Shown: positions 44,924 through 55,072, counted from the stretch's first letter. The stretch is 64,000 bases of DNA from an uncultured Maribacter sp. (GCA_947498505.1 CANMKG010000003.1:124001-188000); one strand, 5' to 3'. Translations and numbers: made by a program. The notes: generated from the letters alone by a model not told the origin.

Positions 44924-46062
44924 TTAATAAACGCCTTCTAGTAAAAAATTTACTTGCTCATAATGATGAAAACAGTTTTTATGATAAAAAACGATTCATA
45001 AATATTGGACAAAAAGAAGGTAAAGCTAAGTTTTTAAAGCATGTATGCGCTCTAGCAAATAGTAATCCATATAATAGTTCTTTTATTGTAGTTGGTGTTG
45101 AAGATGAAGATAACAGAATTGTAGGAGTTGATTTTTTTGATGATAGTAAAATTCAAAATCTTGTAAATGCATATCTAGACAACCCACCTATTATTTCATA
45201 CGAAAACATTCCTTTTCCGCATTTGCCAGAAGGAAAAGTTGTTGGTCTTGTAACAATAAAATCCAATGGAAAAGTTTGCGCTCTGCGTAAAAATATTTGG
45301 AAATATTATGGAGGCGCGGTTTTTTTCAGAGAAGGGAGCATTAGTCTTCCAAAAGCATATGGAATAGAGTTAAAAGATATAAACTCTGAAGCAGTTGCGA
45401 ACATAGAATTACATGCGAGAAACAATATAGAACTTACCCTTGATGGCGTAATTGATTTTATAAATAATAGACATAAAGATTTAGCTAGTAGCTATAAAGT
45501 TTTTAAAGAACAGTTTGTTGTCTGCTGGGCGGGGAACATTAAAAAAGTAAAAGACCAAACCTATTATTCCAGAGTAGACATTGAGCTTATTAATGAACAG
45601 GTGAAACTTTTTTATTCTGCATTAGATGAAGTAACAATTTCATATGATGAGCACTCGTTTAGTACTATGGAATATGTGCAATTAGGTTTAAGCAAAAAAC
45701 AAAAGTATTATCCATTAGAAAAAGTGATAATCACCTTTGAAGATAATGGTGTTTATCAAATACAAAGCGATATTGTTTTTGAGCCACCGCAGTTTAATAA
45801 AAAAACATTACACCACATCTATAACAGTAACAATGTTATTTTAGATAAGCTGGTTGCAAATATTCCTTTAAATGCTGCTGAAGAAAAAGACTTAAAACAT
45901 TTACCAGACACTTATTTACTTTGCTATTTGAATGGAAATGGATTTGAAGAAGCAAAAGATAAAATGGAACTAGCAAGACCCTTATTAAAGAAAAAATATA
46001 TAAAAGTGTATGAATCTTTGAAAGAGTCATTAAGAGTACTTAGAAAAGTTAAATATAAATAA
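44920..46062 (+). CDS. AlbA_2-domain (Schlafen-type) protein
   Basis: In this 380-residue protein, residues about 18-135 form an AlbA_2/divergent AAA_4 domain (KFLKHVCALANSNPYNSSFI, VVGVEDEDNRIVGVDF). The remainder is of no recognised family. The usual GG of the loop after ALAN is replaced by NPYNSS. AlbA_2 proteins are often called ATP-binding transcription regulators; some related Schlafen domains cleave RNA. It lacks a clear helicase or HTH. Translational coupling to the SDR gene by a 4-base overlap is unusual and suggests a joint role. Confidence 0.75.
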   Translation: MINKRLLVKNLLAHNDENSFYDKKRFINIGQKEGKAKFLKHVCALANSNPYNSSFIVVGVEDEDNRIVGVDFFDDSKIQNLVNAYLDNPPIISYENIPFPHLPEGKVVGLVTIKSNGKVCALRKNIWKYYGGAVFFREGSISLPKAYGIELKDINSEAVANIELHARNNIELTLDGVIDFINNRHKDLASSYKVFKEQFVVCWAGNIKKVKDQTYYSRVDIELINEQVKLFYSALDEVTISYDEHSFSTMEYVQLGLSKKQKYYPLEKVIITFEDNGVYQIQSDIVFEPPQFNKKTLHHIYNSNNVILDKLVANIPLNAAEEKDLKHLPDTYLLCYLNGNGFEEAKDKMELARPLLKKKYIKVYESLKESLRVLRKVKYK

Positions 46063-46065
46063 GGG

Positions 46066-46500
46066 TTACTCTGAAACCTTGAAAGAGCTAATAGAAAAAT
46101 AGGTTTTGGAAACATCTGTACAAAGCATTTCTTTTGCCGTAGCCTCTATTACCGTACTTGGTTGAATGTTTTCTGGTGACAATAAAAAGGAGATTAATAT
46201 TTTTTCTCTATTATGAGGAGTGTTAACTATATTTCTTCCTCTTTTTAATAATTGAAGAACCTCTACAAGCACAACATTTTTTTTAGCAGATTCGCATATA
46301 TCGTATTCTGTATCGTAAATGGTTATTATTTTTAGTTTAAAAACTACTTCTCCTGGATTTTCACTTATCAATTCTGGTAATGTTGTAGTGTTTGAGCTAT
46401 TGTTTTTTTCTTCAATAAGGTTTTTGTCTGCCGCAGTGCAGTTTAAGTATAAGACAGAAATCATTGCTAGAAAAGGTAATTTGATACTGTTGAAAATCAT
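46066..46500 (-). CDS. Small lipoprotein of unknown function
   Basis: This 144-residue protein has a signal peptide with lipobox LYLNC (Cys21), so it is membrane-anchored. The mature part contains a beta-rich region and two further Cys (YDICES and EMLCTDV). No family was recognised. It is convergent with the AlbA_2 gene. Confidence 0.7.
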   Translation of the reverse strand: MIFNSIKLPFLAMISVLYLNCTAADKNLIEEKNNSSNTTTLPELISENPGEVVFKLKIITIYDTEYDICESAKKNVVLVEVLQLLKRGRNIVNTPHNREKILISFLLSPENIQPSTVIEATAKEMLCTDVSKTYFSISSFKVSE

Positions 46501-46518
46501 TTGTTAAATAAATAGAAT

Positions 46519-46540
46519 AAAAGGCACGGTGATCCGTGCC
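46519..46540 (-). terminator. Terminator of the T9SS propeller gene
   Basis: GGCACGG and CCGTGCC with a 4-base loop, followed on the minus strand by TTTTATT. Confidence 0.8.
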
Positions 46541-46561
46541 CATTATCTAGGTTAGTGTTGT

Positions 46562-49500
46562 TTATTGTTTTACAATGTTAAAGCTTTTGTTAATTGTTGC
46601 TCCAGTAATTTTTACGATGTACATTCCTCTAGATTTGTTGGAAGCATCCCAGCTAAACGCTCTAGAAGCATTAATTTTAGTTTGTTGGTGAACAAGTTGT
46701 CCGGATAAATTAAATACTTGTAGGGTTACTTTTTCCTCAACTACATCTTTTAAGGAAAAATGAAATGAATTAGCAGATGGGTTGGGCCATACCGTTGTAA
46801 TAATATCTGCTTTTACTTCCAATAAATTTTGACTTTCCAAAGCGTTTTCAGCAATTTCAGAAGGATTAGTAGCCATTGGAGCACTTACAGTTTCAACATT
46901 TCCAAATATTTGAAAAACTAAATCTTCAGGCTCACCTCCTAAAGCTAAAGAGTGTGTTGTCCAATCTACAGCTCCTGTTCCAAATAAATCTCCAGAATCT
47001 TTAAAAGTGGATTCGTTTCCAATTGCAGTAGCTTGAGTAAACCAAAACCACTGTTGTGCATTATCTCCAAAATCTAAATTGGTGTATACGGATAACCAAT
47101 ATGCTCCACTTGTTAATTCTTGTTCGTCGGGAAGAGTGAGATTAAGATTGTAATCGCTTGGCTCAGAATCTGGAATAATAGCCCCACTATTATAAATTTC
47201 TTGACCAGGTATTCCGTTGTTATTTTCGTAAATTATAACTGTAGCACTAGTAATTGCAGGAGCATTATTTGCAGCTCCATTAGCAATTATGTTTTTAATT
47301 GTCCATGTGCTGCCCTCTGGAATAAAAAAATCGTCTGCTGATTGCGCTATAGCCCCACCAAAATCTATAAAATTTTGAGAAGGGGCACTACCAGTAACAA
47401 CATCATTTTGAGAGTAAATGGCGGGTTCAATAACATTTACTGTAAAACCTTCAGAAACTTGTTCTTTACCTGAGGTAGCTTTTAAACCAATTGCAGCACT
47501 TCCTTCGGTATCTGGTTTAAGAATAGCAATTGTTATGGTATTTTTATTTAATACTGCAGATATTAAATCGGGATTACTATTGGTTAATTCGATATTTATT
47601 TCAGCTCTTTTTTTACTACTTACAAACAAATCGGTAATATCAACCTCAAAAGATTCACTATTTATAGCAACCGTTTTATCGGCTAACAAATAATCGACTC
47701 TAAGTTTAGGCTCCGGTCTGGGCCTAACATAGTAATTAGCACTATAAACACCATTTCCATGTATTGCGGCGGCCACGAAGCCATCAGCCCTAGTACGTAC
47801 TTGAGCAACAACTCCGTTTCCTATTTTAACAGGCTCTTTGTACCAATATGTTCGTTTGCCTTGTAATTCATAAGTGAAATATAGGCCAGTACTGGTTCCA
47901 ACAAAATAACCATCGTTTTTGCCGTTCATAGCAAACCATCTTAAGGAAGGGCCATTACCAGAACCGTCTCTATTTTCTTCAAGATTACCGCTAATATCCT
48001 TCCATGTTTCACCCGCATTTTTTGTCATAAATAAACTTGGAATACCATAATTAGAAAACACGATAAATACTCTATCCGGATTTTTAGGGTCAACGTAAAT
48101 ATTATTGATGTTTCCTTCGGGAAGTCCTTTTCCTGTTGAGATATCTACAGCTTCTTGGTCATCAATGTTAGCATTTTCTACTTTAAAAACTTTTCCAGAA
48201 TCTGTTCCATAATAAAGTCTGCTTGCTATTGGGTATTTAGAAATGTCTAATGCTGTAATAAAAGAACCATCAGGTGTAACAGTTTGTTTTTGTTCTACCC
48301 AATTTACAGAAGCGGGAGCATTAGAAAAAAGAGGAATTTCATCTAAGTTGTTATTTCTCCATATGCGATTACCTGCAGGCATGTACATTACATTATCGTT
48401 AATGGGGTCTAATATGAACGGAGCAACAAAATCAAAATTAGAAGCTCCTGCTGGAGTAACTCTTGTAAAGGTTTCAAACTCTCCACTTTCATTAAAATTC
48501 AGACGGTATAGATTTCCAAATTGAGCTGATACATAACGGGTAAGTCCTCCGTCTGCAATAGCGTTGTATGACCCATCGCCGCCAAAATCTTCAATCCAAG
48601 GGTCATTTACATTTTCGGAATTGGTGTACCAGGTTCCATTATCTTGAAAACCTGCTAAAAGGTCATCACTATTTCCTTCGGGATCAAAAGAAAAAGCATA
48701 GGGTTGGGTTGTAATGTAGCCGTTGTTTAAAGATGTCCATGAAACAAATTGATCTGTTATTGAAATATCTTCAGTTAGCTGAACACCACCATCATTTGAT
48801 GATATCGCTTTGTTAGGGTTTGATGGAAAAAACACTAAATTGTGTTGATCTGGATGGTGATTAGGGTATAAAGCAAAGCTATCAGCTAGGTTTGTATATC
48901 CGCCAATCCAACTATCAAAACCGGCAGGAGTTGTAAAACCTGTAATGGAGCGATAAAGATTGGTCCCACCTAAAAAAATTAAATCTGGATTTGTAGGGTG
49001 AACTTTTATAATCATATTATAGGCTCCTTGTAAGTTGAGGTTACCAGCTCTTCCTCCGATTGTTGTAGGTAGGTTTAGGCTTAAATCCACCCATTGTTCC
49101 TCTGGAGTGGGTGCATTAGCTTGATACCTCCATAAAAATGCTTCAGAAAAACTAGCTGCGTTATAAGAAAAAAAGTAAATTCTATTTTCATCAGATGGGT
49201 CAAAAGCCATAACCGTTCTTCCATAACTAGGAACAATGTCGGCTGGCGTTATATTGGTCCAATCTGTACCATTATCGGAAGTGTAAAAACCAGCATTATC
49301 ACCTCCAAAGATATCTACCGTTGCATAAATTTTACCAGAAGGAGTAATCATTACTTCGGTTTGACTATCACGAGCACTGGGTAAAACTTCAGCGAAGTTT
49401 CTTCCTCCATTTTCTGAGCGATAAAGACCTTCAAAAGTGGCAGCATACAAATCTCCATCTTTTGGGTCTACTGCAACACTATTAATAATATCTAATGAGG

Positions 49501-50245
49501 TAATGGCTGTTAAATCATCGTCATTAGAATTTTTAAGTCTAAAAAATGACTGTCCATTGTTTTTGGATTTGTAGATACCAGTACCTGTATAAAATGCACC
49601 AGCAGCAGAAGCAGAATTTCCATAACGTTCACCAGATGCATAATACCATATATGGCCTTTGCCTTGCCTCGGATCCTGAACTATTGACGTAATGCTGGGA
49701 GATTGTTTGTTTTTAGTAACTTTTTTCCAAGTTTGTCCGGAATCTGTTGAGCGCCAAAGCCCACCAGAAACACCTCCGGCGAGTATAATGTTTTCGTTAT
49801 TGCGGTCAATTGCAAGAGCTCTTGTTCTGCCGCCAACATTACCAGGTCCTCTATTTTTCCATCTTGTAAACTTACTTTTTGATGAAGTTTCGGCAGATTT
49901 ATTTGTTGCCTCAATTTCAAGGTTTCGTTCTTGAATTTTACTTGAAAATGCAGCTTCCATTAATTGGATGTTTTCAGGCAGCTTTTTGGTGAAAGGGTTT
50001 CTTAACATTCGTTGTTCATAGTTCCAACGATCCATTGCGCGATCCCCAATGGCTTTAGGTTTTAGCCCTACGGGACCTGTTTTACTATCATAAATTTTAG
50101 ATTGCTTGTATAACGAATGTCCCTTTTGAGGCTCATCATTATGAGACTTTTTTAAATTTTGAGAGTTAACAGATAGTACAGTTAATAGCAATGGAGTTAG
50201 AACAAAAAAACGCAAAGCGCTTTTTCTAAGTAATTTTGTTTTCAT
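46562..50245 (-). CDS. Large secreted beta-propeller protein with T9SS sorting domain
   Basis: This is a protein of about 1227 residues from the ATG at 50245 (MKTKLLRKSALRFFVLT, signal peptide); a frame from 50284 adds 13 residues. The main part carries sortilin/BNR-type propeller repeats with Asp-box-like motifs such as GGLWRSTDSGQTWKKV, GIYKSKNNGQSFF and MTKNAGETWKDISG. A region of about 200 residues with no recognised fold follows, then a type A T9SS C-terminal domain (from WPNPSANSFHFSL to the end). Such proteins bind or cut glycans or proteins outside the cell, but no enzyme active site is evident. Confidence 0.85.
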   Translation of the reverse strand: MKTKLLRKSALRFFVLTPLLLTVLSVNSQNLKKSHNDEPQKGHSLYKQSKIYDSKTGPVGLKPKAIGDRAMDRWNYEQRMLRNPFTKKLPENIQLMEAAFSSKIQERNLEIEATNKSAETSSKSKFTRWKNRGPGNVGGRTRALAIDRNNENIILAGGVSGGLWRSTDSGQTWKKVTKNKQSPSITSIVQDPRQGKGHIWYYASGERYGNSASAAGAFYTGTGIYKSKNNGQSFFRLKNSNDDDLTAITSLDIINSVAVDPKDGDLYAATFEGLYRSENGGRNFAEVLPSARDSQTEVMITPSGKIYATVDIFGGDNAGFYTSDNGTDWTNITPADIVPSYGRTVMAFDPSDENRIYFFSYNAASFSEAFLWRYQANAPTPEEQWVDLSLNLPTTIGGRAGNLNLQGAYNMIIKVHPTNPDLIFLGGTNLYRSITGFTTPAGFDSWIGGYTNLADSFALYPNHHPDQHNLVFFPSNPNKAISSNDGGVQLTEDISITDQFVSWTSLNNGYITTQPYAFSFDPEGNSDDLLAGFQDNGTWYTNSENVNDPWIEDFGGDGSYNAIADGGLTRYVSAQFGNLYRLNFNESGEFETFTRVTPAGASNFDFVAPFILDPINDNVMYMPAGNRIWRNNNLDEIPLFSNAPASVNWVEQKQTVTPDGSFITALDISKYPIASRLYYGTDSGKVFKVENANIDDQEAVDISTGKGLPEGNINNIYVDPKNPDRVFIVFSNYGIPSLFMTKNAGETWKDISGNLEENRDGSGNGPSLRWFAMNGKNDGYFVGTSTGLYFTYELQGKRTYWYKEPVKIGNGVVAQVRTRADGFVAAAIHGNGVYSANYYVRPRPEPKLRVDYLLADKTVAINSESFEVDITDLFVSSKKRAEINIELTNSNPDLISAVLNKNTITIAILKPDTEGSAAIGLKATSGKEQVSEGFTVNVIEPAIYSQNDVVTGSAPSQNFIDFGGAIAQSADDFFIPEGSTWTIKNIIANGAANNAPAITSATVIIYENNNGIPGQEIYNSGAIIPDSEPSDYNLNLTLPDEQELTSGAYWLSVYTNLDFGDNAQQWFWFTQATAIGNESTFKDSGDLFGTGAVDWTTHSLALGGEPEDLVFQIFGNVETVSAPMATNPSEIAENALESQNLLEVKADIITTVWPNPSANSFHFSLKDVVEEKVTLQVFNLSGQLVHQQTKINASRAFSWDASNKSRGMYIVKITGATINKSFNIVKQ

Positions 50246-50389
50246 ACATGTTTTTATTTTAATTAGCCGTAGGAAAAATAGCAATAAAAATTTTAAAATG
50301 TAGTATTTGTTCTACAAATAATGTTTAATTTTTTATATGCAAGCAATTGATTTATAATTTCAAATTTTTTGTATTGTAGGATGTTTGAT

Positions 50390-50436
50390 AAAAAAAAGAA
50401 CCATCATTCGAAAACTAAAATGACGGTTCTTTTTTA
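50390..50436. terminator. Bidirectional terminator between nrdJ and the T9SS gene
   Basis: AAAAAAGAACC with TCATT, and AATGA with GGTTCTTTTTT, form a long stem with an internal mismatch and with A and T runs on both sides. It most likely ends nrdJ on the minus strand. Confidence 0.75.
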
Positions 50437-50458
50437 GGAGCTATGAATGAGATTATGG

Positions 50459-52999
50459 CTATCCACATTTGGATGATCCGCAATCTTTACAGGTAAGACA
50501 TCCTTCTTGGTATATAAGATTCATAGAATTACAATTCGTACATTTTTGACCCTTAACTTCCGTTCCATCAGCAATAAATCTTTTTAATGCCCTGGCAACT
50601 CCATTTTTCCATGTGTTAATAGACTCACTATCTAATTGTAAACTATTGATTAGATCAACAACCTTTTCAATAGGCATACCATGACGAAGTGTACTTGAAA
50701 TAAGTTTAGCGTAATTCCAATACTCTGGATTAAATTTGTGTGATAACCCTTCAATGGTTGTTTTGTAACCACGTGTGTTCTTATATTGAAAATCGTATCG
50801 GGAAACGCCCTTTTCGTTTTTATTTTTAATTATATGTCCTTCAGTTACCCAGCGAGGTATTAAAATTCCATCTTCATCATCAACCAAACCTGTGAAAATT
50901 TCATACGGCTTTTCATTTATTAGACCAATAAAGGCAATCCATTTTTCTTTGTTGTTTTGAAAACGAACAACATGTGAATCAAGTGTTTGTGGCCGTTTAA
51001 TTGGGAAAGTATAATTTTCTTTGTCAATATTTTCATTAGAAATTAAAACACCAGACCTTGAACCATCTCTATATACAGTTACTCCTTTACAGCCTGATTT
51101 CCATGCCTCTAAATATAGTTTTCCAACCAATTCTTTAGTAGCGTTATTAGGTAAGTTAATGGTAACACTAATGGAGTGATCTACCCATTTTTGAACAGCG
51201 CCTTGTAAATGAACTTTGCTAAGCCAATTTACATCGTTAGAGGTGGCTTTGTAATATGGAGAAAGTTTGATAAGATTATTAAGCTCTTCACTACTATATT
51301 TTTTTTTGGTATCTATATGGTTTACAGTCATCCATTGTTTAAATCGGTGATGAAATACTTGATACTCTTCCCAAGAATCTCCTACCTCATCAACAAAATC
51401 TATTCGGACATCCTTATCATTTGGGTTTACTTTTCGTCGTCTTGTATAAACAGGCATAAAAACAGGCTCTATACCAGAAGACGTTTGCGTCATTAGGCTG
51501 GTAGTTCCAGTTGGAGCAATGGTAAGTAAAGCTATATTTCGTCTACCATATTCTAACATTTCATAGTAAAGCTTTTTATCAGCTTTTTTTAAGCGAAGAA
51601 TAAACGGATTGTTTTTCTCACGTTCTGCATCATAAACTTCAAAGGCACCTCTTTCTTTTGCCATATGAACAGAAGCTCTGTAAGCTTCTATCGCTAAAAG
51701 TTTATGAACTTCAATAGAAAATAAATTTGCTTGTTCTGTTCCATATCTTAAGCCCAAAGCAGCAAGCATGTCTCCCTCTGCAGTAATACCAATTCCTGTT
51801 CGACGGCCACCAATAGCTTTTTCTTTAATTTTTTCCCATAATTTAATCTCAACTGCTTTTGTTTCATCTAATTCAGGATCAGTTGCTATTTTGGTAAGTA
51901 TTGCATCTACTTTTTCCAATTCCAAATCAATAATGTCATCCATTATTCTCTGCGCTGCTATGACATGATTTTTAAACAATTTAAAATTGAAAGATGCTTT
52001 TTTAGTAAATGGATTTTCTACATACGAAAACAAGTTAATAGCTAGTAATCTACAAGAATCGTATGGGCATAGAGGGATTTCGCCACACGGATTTGTCGAA
52101 ACGGTCTCATATCCTAAATCAGAATAACAATCTGGGATAGATTCTTTTAAAATAGTATCCCAAAATAGAATCCCTGGCTCGGCAGATTGCCACGCATTGT
52201 GTACAATTTTATCCCAAAGTTCTTTGGCTTCAATAGATTTAGAAACTTTTGGATTTTTACTGTGAATGGGAAATTTTTGAATATAAGTACTCCCATTTTC
52301 TACACAATTCATGAACTCGTCATCAATTTTAACAGAAACATTGGCACCAGTAACTTTGCCTTGCTCCATTTTAGCATCAATAAAATCTTCTAGATCTGGA
52401 TGATTTATAGATGTTGAGAGCATTAAAGCTCCTCTTCTACCATCTTGCGCAACTTCGCGTGTAGAATTAGAGTAACGCTCCATGAATGGTACTAGCCCAG
52501 TTGAGGTTAAAGCCGAGTTTTTTACTTCCGAACCTTTAGGTCTAATTTTGGATAAATCATGACCAACACCACCTCTTCGTTTCATTAACTGCACTTGTTC
52601 TTGGTCTATTTTCATAATACCACCATAGGAATCTGACATACCTTCGGTACCAATTACAAAACAATTTGAAAGCGAAGCAATTTGAAAAGGATTACCAATA
52701 CCAGCCATTGGACTACCTTGGGGAACTATATATTTAAAGTTTTCAATTAGCTCAAAAACTTGTTGTTTAGTTAAAGGGTTTGGATATTTTTGTTCTATTC
52801 GAGCAATTTCTTTTGCAATTCTAAGGTGCATGTCATTTGGAGTTAATTCATAAATATCTCCATTAGAATTTTTAAGCGCATATTTGTTTACCCAGACTCT
52901 TGCCGCTAAATCATCTCCATTAAAATAAGCTAAGCTGGCTTTATATGCTTCCTCTTGAGAGAACGTTTTTCTTTTTTTGGTTGTTGGTGCTACTGACAT
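50459..52999 (-). CDS. nrdJ: Adenosylcobalamin-dependent (class II) ribonucleotide reductase
   Basis: This 846-residue reductase makes deoxyribonucleotides with adenosylcobalamin and no oxygen requirement. Seen: the N-terminal region with LSNCFVIGTEGMSDSYGGIM, the catalytic-loop-type ETVSTNPCGEIPL, and the glycyl/thiyl core ALLTIAPTGTTSLM. The C-terminal tail has a zinc-ribbon-like CTNCNSMN and CLTCKDCGSSKCG. Length agrees with single-chain NrdJ. It implies the cell makes or imports B12. No class I genes are in the window. A palindrome upstream at 53065 is a possible operator. Confidence 0.95.
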   Translation of the reverse strand: MSVAPTTKKRKTFSQEEAYKASLAYFNGDDLAARVWVNKYALKNSNGDIYELTPNDMHLRIAKEIARIEQKYPNPLTKQQVFELIENFKYIVPQGSPMAGIGNPFQIASLSNCFVIGTEGMSDSYGGIMKIDQEQVQLMKRRGGVGHDLSKIRPKGSEVKNSALTSTGLVPFMERYSNSTREVAQDGRRGALMLSTSINHPDLEDFIDAKMEQGKVTGANVSVKIDDEFMNCVENGSTYIQKFPIHSKNPKVSKSIEAKELWDKIVHNAWQSAEPGILFWDTILKESIPDCYSDLGYETVSTNPCGEIPLCPYDSCRLLAINLFSYVENPFTKKASFNFKLFKNHVIAAQRIMDDIIDLELEKVDAILTKIATDPELDETKAVEIKLWEKIKEKAIGGRRTGIGITAEGDMLAALGLRYGTEQANLFSIEVHKLLAIEAYRASVHMAKERGAFEVYDAEREKNNPFILRLKKADKKLYYEMLEYGRRNIALLTIAPTGTTSLMTQTSSGIEPVFMPVYTRRRKVNPNDKDVRIDFVDEVGDSWEEYQVFHHRFKQWMTVNHIDTKKKYSSEELNNLIKLSPYYKATSNDVNWLSKVHLQGAVQKWVDHSISVTINLPNNATKELVGKLYLEAWKSGCKGVTVYRDGSRSGVLISNENIDKENYTFPIKRPQTLDSHVVRFQNNKEKWIAFIGLINEKPYEIFTGLVDDEDGILIPRWVTEGHIIKNKNEKGVSRYDFQYKNTRGYKTTIEGLSHKFNPEYWNYAKLISSTLRHGMPIEKVVDLINSLQLDSESINTWKNGVARALKRFIADGTEVKGQKCTNCNSMNLIYQEGCLTCKDCGSSKCG

Positions 53000-53064
53000 G
53001 AATATTTTTTTAGAATTAGAAATTATTTTTCAGAAACAATATTATACCATGAGTGACCACTTAT

Positions 53065-53084
53065 TTCATGATTTTTATCATGAA
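53065..53084. promoter_or_regulatory. Perfect inverted repeat upstream of nrdJ
   Basis: TTCATGAT and ATCATGAA separated by TTTT. It lies 66 bases before nrdJ and 200 bases before the divergent phosphoesterase gene. It is not followed by a T run on either strand, so an operator is more likely than a terminator. The NrdR box consensus does not match it. Confidence 0.5.
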
Positions 53085-53283
53085 GTTTACACCTTATTTT
53101 ATTTTAAATTCTGATTTTCAGTTAGTTAAATATTTGTTAACCATAAAAAGTTGACAAATATTTTAAACAACATATTTTGAAGAAATATAAAAACTTACAC
53201 TGTTTTTGTCGCGTTAGAAAGCCTTAAAGATTATTTGTTATTCAAATTTTAGGAATGTTCAATTTTAGTGCGATTTTTGCAAA

Positions 53284-54009
53284 ATGAGAACATTAGTTAT
53301 TGGAGATATCCATTCAGGACTTAAAGCTTTAAAACAGGTTTTACAGAAAGCAAATATTACAAAAGAAGATAAATTAATTTTTTTAGGGGATTATGTTGAT
53401 GGATGGAGTGAAGCAGCCGAAACAGTTGATTTTCTTATAACATTGAATGAAACTCATAATTGTGTTTTTTTACGGGGGAATCACGATGAGTTATGTTTTA
53501 ATTATTTGGTGACGGAAAAGGAAAATAAGGAATGGTTAAAACATGGTGGAACTGCAACAGCTGCTTCTTATAGTAAGTTGGATGAAGATACCAAAAATAA
53601 GCACTTGGATTTTTACGAGGAACTTGAGAGTTATCATTTGGATAGCGAAAACAGATTGTTTTTACATGCAGGATTTACCAATTTAAAGGGAATTGAGTTT
53701 GAGTTTTTTGAAAAAAACTTTTATTGGGATCGCACACTTTGGGAACTTGCCTTGGCAACTGATAACCGTTTGAAAGAGAACGATATTTTGTTTCCAAAAA
53801 GACTCTCTTTGTATAAAGAAGTATACATTGGACATACCCCATTGACCAGAATAAACAAAACGTATCCATTATGTGCTTCAAATGTCTGGAATATTGATAC
53901 CGGAGCCGCTTTTAAAGGACCACTTTCTGTTATGGATATTAACACTAAAGAGGTATGGCAAAGTGAACCAGTTTACACCTTTTATCCAGATGAAAAAGGC
54001 CGAAATTAA
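53284..54009 (+). CDS. Metallophosphoesterase (PPP-type)
   Basis: This 241-residue calcineurin-like phosphoesterase has the metal motifs GDIHSG (residues 7-12), GDYVDGWSEA, RGNHDELCFN, LHAGFTN and IGHTPL, which match serine/threonine phosphatases of the PrpA/Ap4A type. It acts on phosphoproteins or dinucleotides; which one is not decidable. No signal peptide is present. It precedes the desaturase gene by 64 bases. Confidence 0.9.
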   Translation: MRTLVIGDIHSGLKALKQVLQKANITKEDKLIFLGDYVDGWSEAAETVDFLITLNETHNCVFLRGNHDELCFNYLVTEKENKEWLKHGGTATAASYSKLDEDTKNKHLDFYEELESYHLDSENRLFLHAGFTNLKGIEFEFFEKNFYWDRTLWELALATDNRLKENDILFPKRLSLYKEVYIGHTPLTRINKTYPLCASNVWNIDTGAAFKGPLSVMDINTKEVWQSEPVYTFYPDEKGRN

Positions 54010-54073
54010 AATACAAGGTTAAATAACTGGAATACCGCATTATATTTACGAACTTTGTAAAAAAGAATATTAT

Positions 54074-55072
54074 ATGTCTACAAAGAATATTAGACTAGAG
54101 GTTATGCAGGCAATTGAGCCAAAAGTAGAGGGATTCATGGACTCTTATCTAATTCCTACTGAAGATATTTGGCAACCGTCTGATTTTTTACCAGATTCTC
54201 AAAGTGATGGCTTTTTAACTGCCGTAGAGCAATTAAGAGAAGAATCTAAGGAGTTAGGTTATGATTTTTGGGTTACAATGGTTGCCGATACAATTACAGA
54301 AGAAGCATTACCAACATATGAATCTTGGTTAATGGATGTTGAAGGAATTGACCAACATGGTGAAAATAAAAAGAACGGATGGTCTAAATGGGTACGAGCT
54401 TGGTCTGCTGAAGAAAATAGACATGGCGATGTATTAAACAAGTACTTATATCTTTCTGGACGTGTAAATATGCGTGAAGTGGAGATTACTACACAACATT
54501 TAATTTCCGATGGATTTGATATTGGTACCGATAGAGATCCGTATAAAAACTTTGTTTATACTTCATTTCAAGAATTGGCAACATACATTTCTCATAAACG
54601 TGTGGGTCAAATGGCAAAGAAGAAGGGAAATACATTATTAGGAAAAATGTGTACCATTATTGCTGGAGACGAAATGCGTCATCATTTAGCGTATAGAGAG
54701 TTTGTTAAAACAATTTTTACTGAAGATCCTTCTGGAATGATGTTGGCTTTTGCTGATATGATGAAGAAAAAAATTGTGATGCCTGCTCATTTTTTAAGAG
54801 AATCTGGTGGAGCAATTGGGACAGCTTTTGAGAATTTTTCCAATTGCGCGCAACGTTTAGGGGTATATACTTCTAACGATTATATAGATATCTTAAAGAA
54901 GTTAAATAGTTATTGGGAGCTTGAGGGTGTTAGAACCTTATCTGATGAAGCTGAAAAAGCAAGAGACTATTTATTAAGATTACCAGATAGATTGGCTAGA
55001 ATTGCGGAAAGAATGAAATTTCCGGAAGATCAATACACCTTTAAATGGGTTGAAGCTAATGGAAGATTATAA
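54074..55072 (+). CDS. Acyl-ACP desaturase
   Basis: This 332-residue soluble diiron enzyme introduces a double bond into acyl-ACP. The two iron-binding signatures are SAEENRHGDVLN and GDEMRHHLAYREF, both ExxH-type, as in plant stearoyl-ACP desaturase. It needs oxygen and electrons from ferredoxin. Length is in the usual 320-350 range. It gives monounsaturated fatty acids. acpP, fabF and rnc lie elsewhere in the window. Confidence 0.95.
   Translation: MSTKNIRLEVMQAIEPKVEGFMDSYLIPTEDIWQPSDFLPDSQSDGFLTAVEQLREESKELGYDFWVTMVADTITEEALPTYESWLMDVEGIDQHGENKKNGWSKWVRAWSAEENRHGDVLNKYLYLSGRVNMREVEITTQHLISDGFDIGTDRDPYKNFVYTSFQELATYISHKRVGQMAKKKGNTLLGKMCTIIAGDEMRHHLAYREFVKTIFTEDPSGMMLAFADMMKKKIVMPAHFLRESGGAIGTAFENFSNCAQRLGVYTSNDYIDILKKLNSYWELEGVRTLSDEAEKARDYLLRLPDRLARIAERMKFPEDQYTFKWVEANGRL

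Noticed and set aside
53000-53283. Cobalamin riboswitch upstream of nrdJ
   Set aside because: No B12-box-like conserved stretch or multi-stem layout was found in the 284-base gap; only the short palindrome is present.
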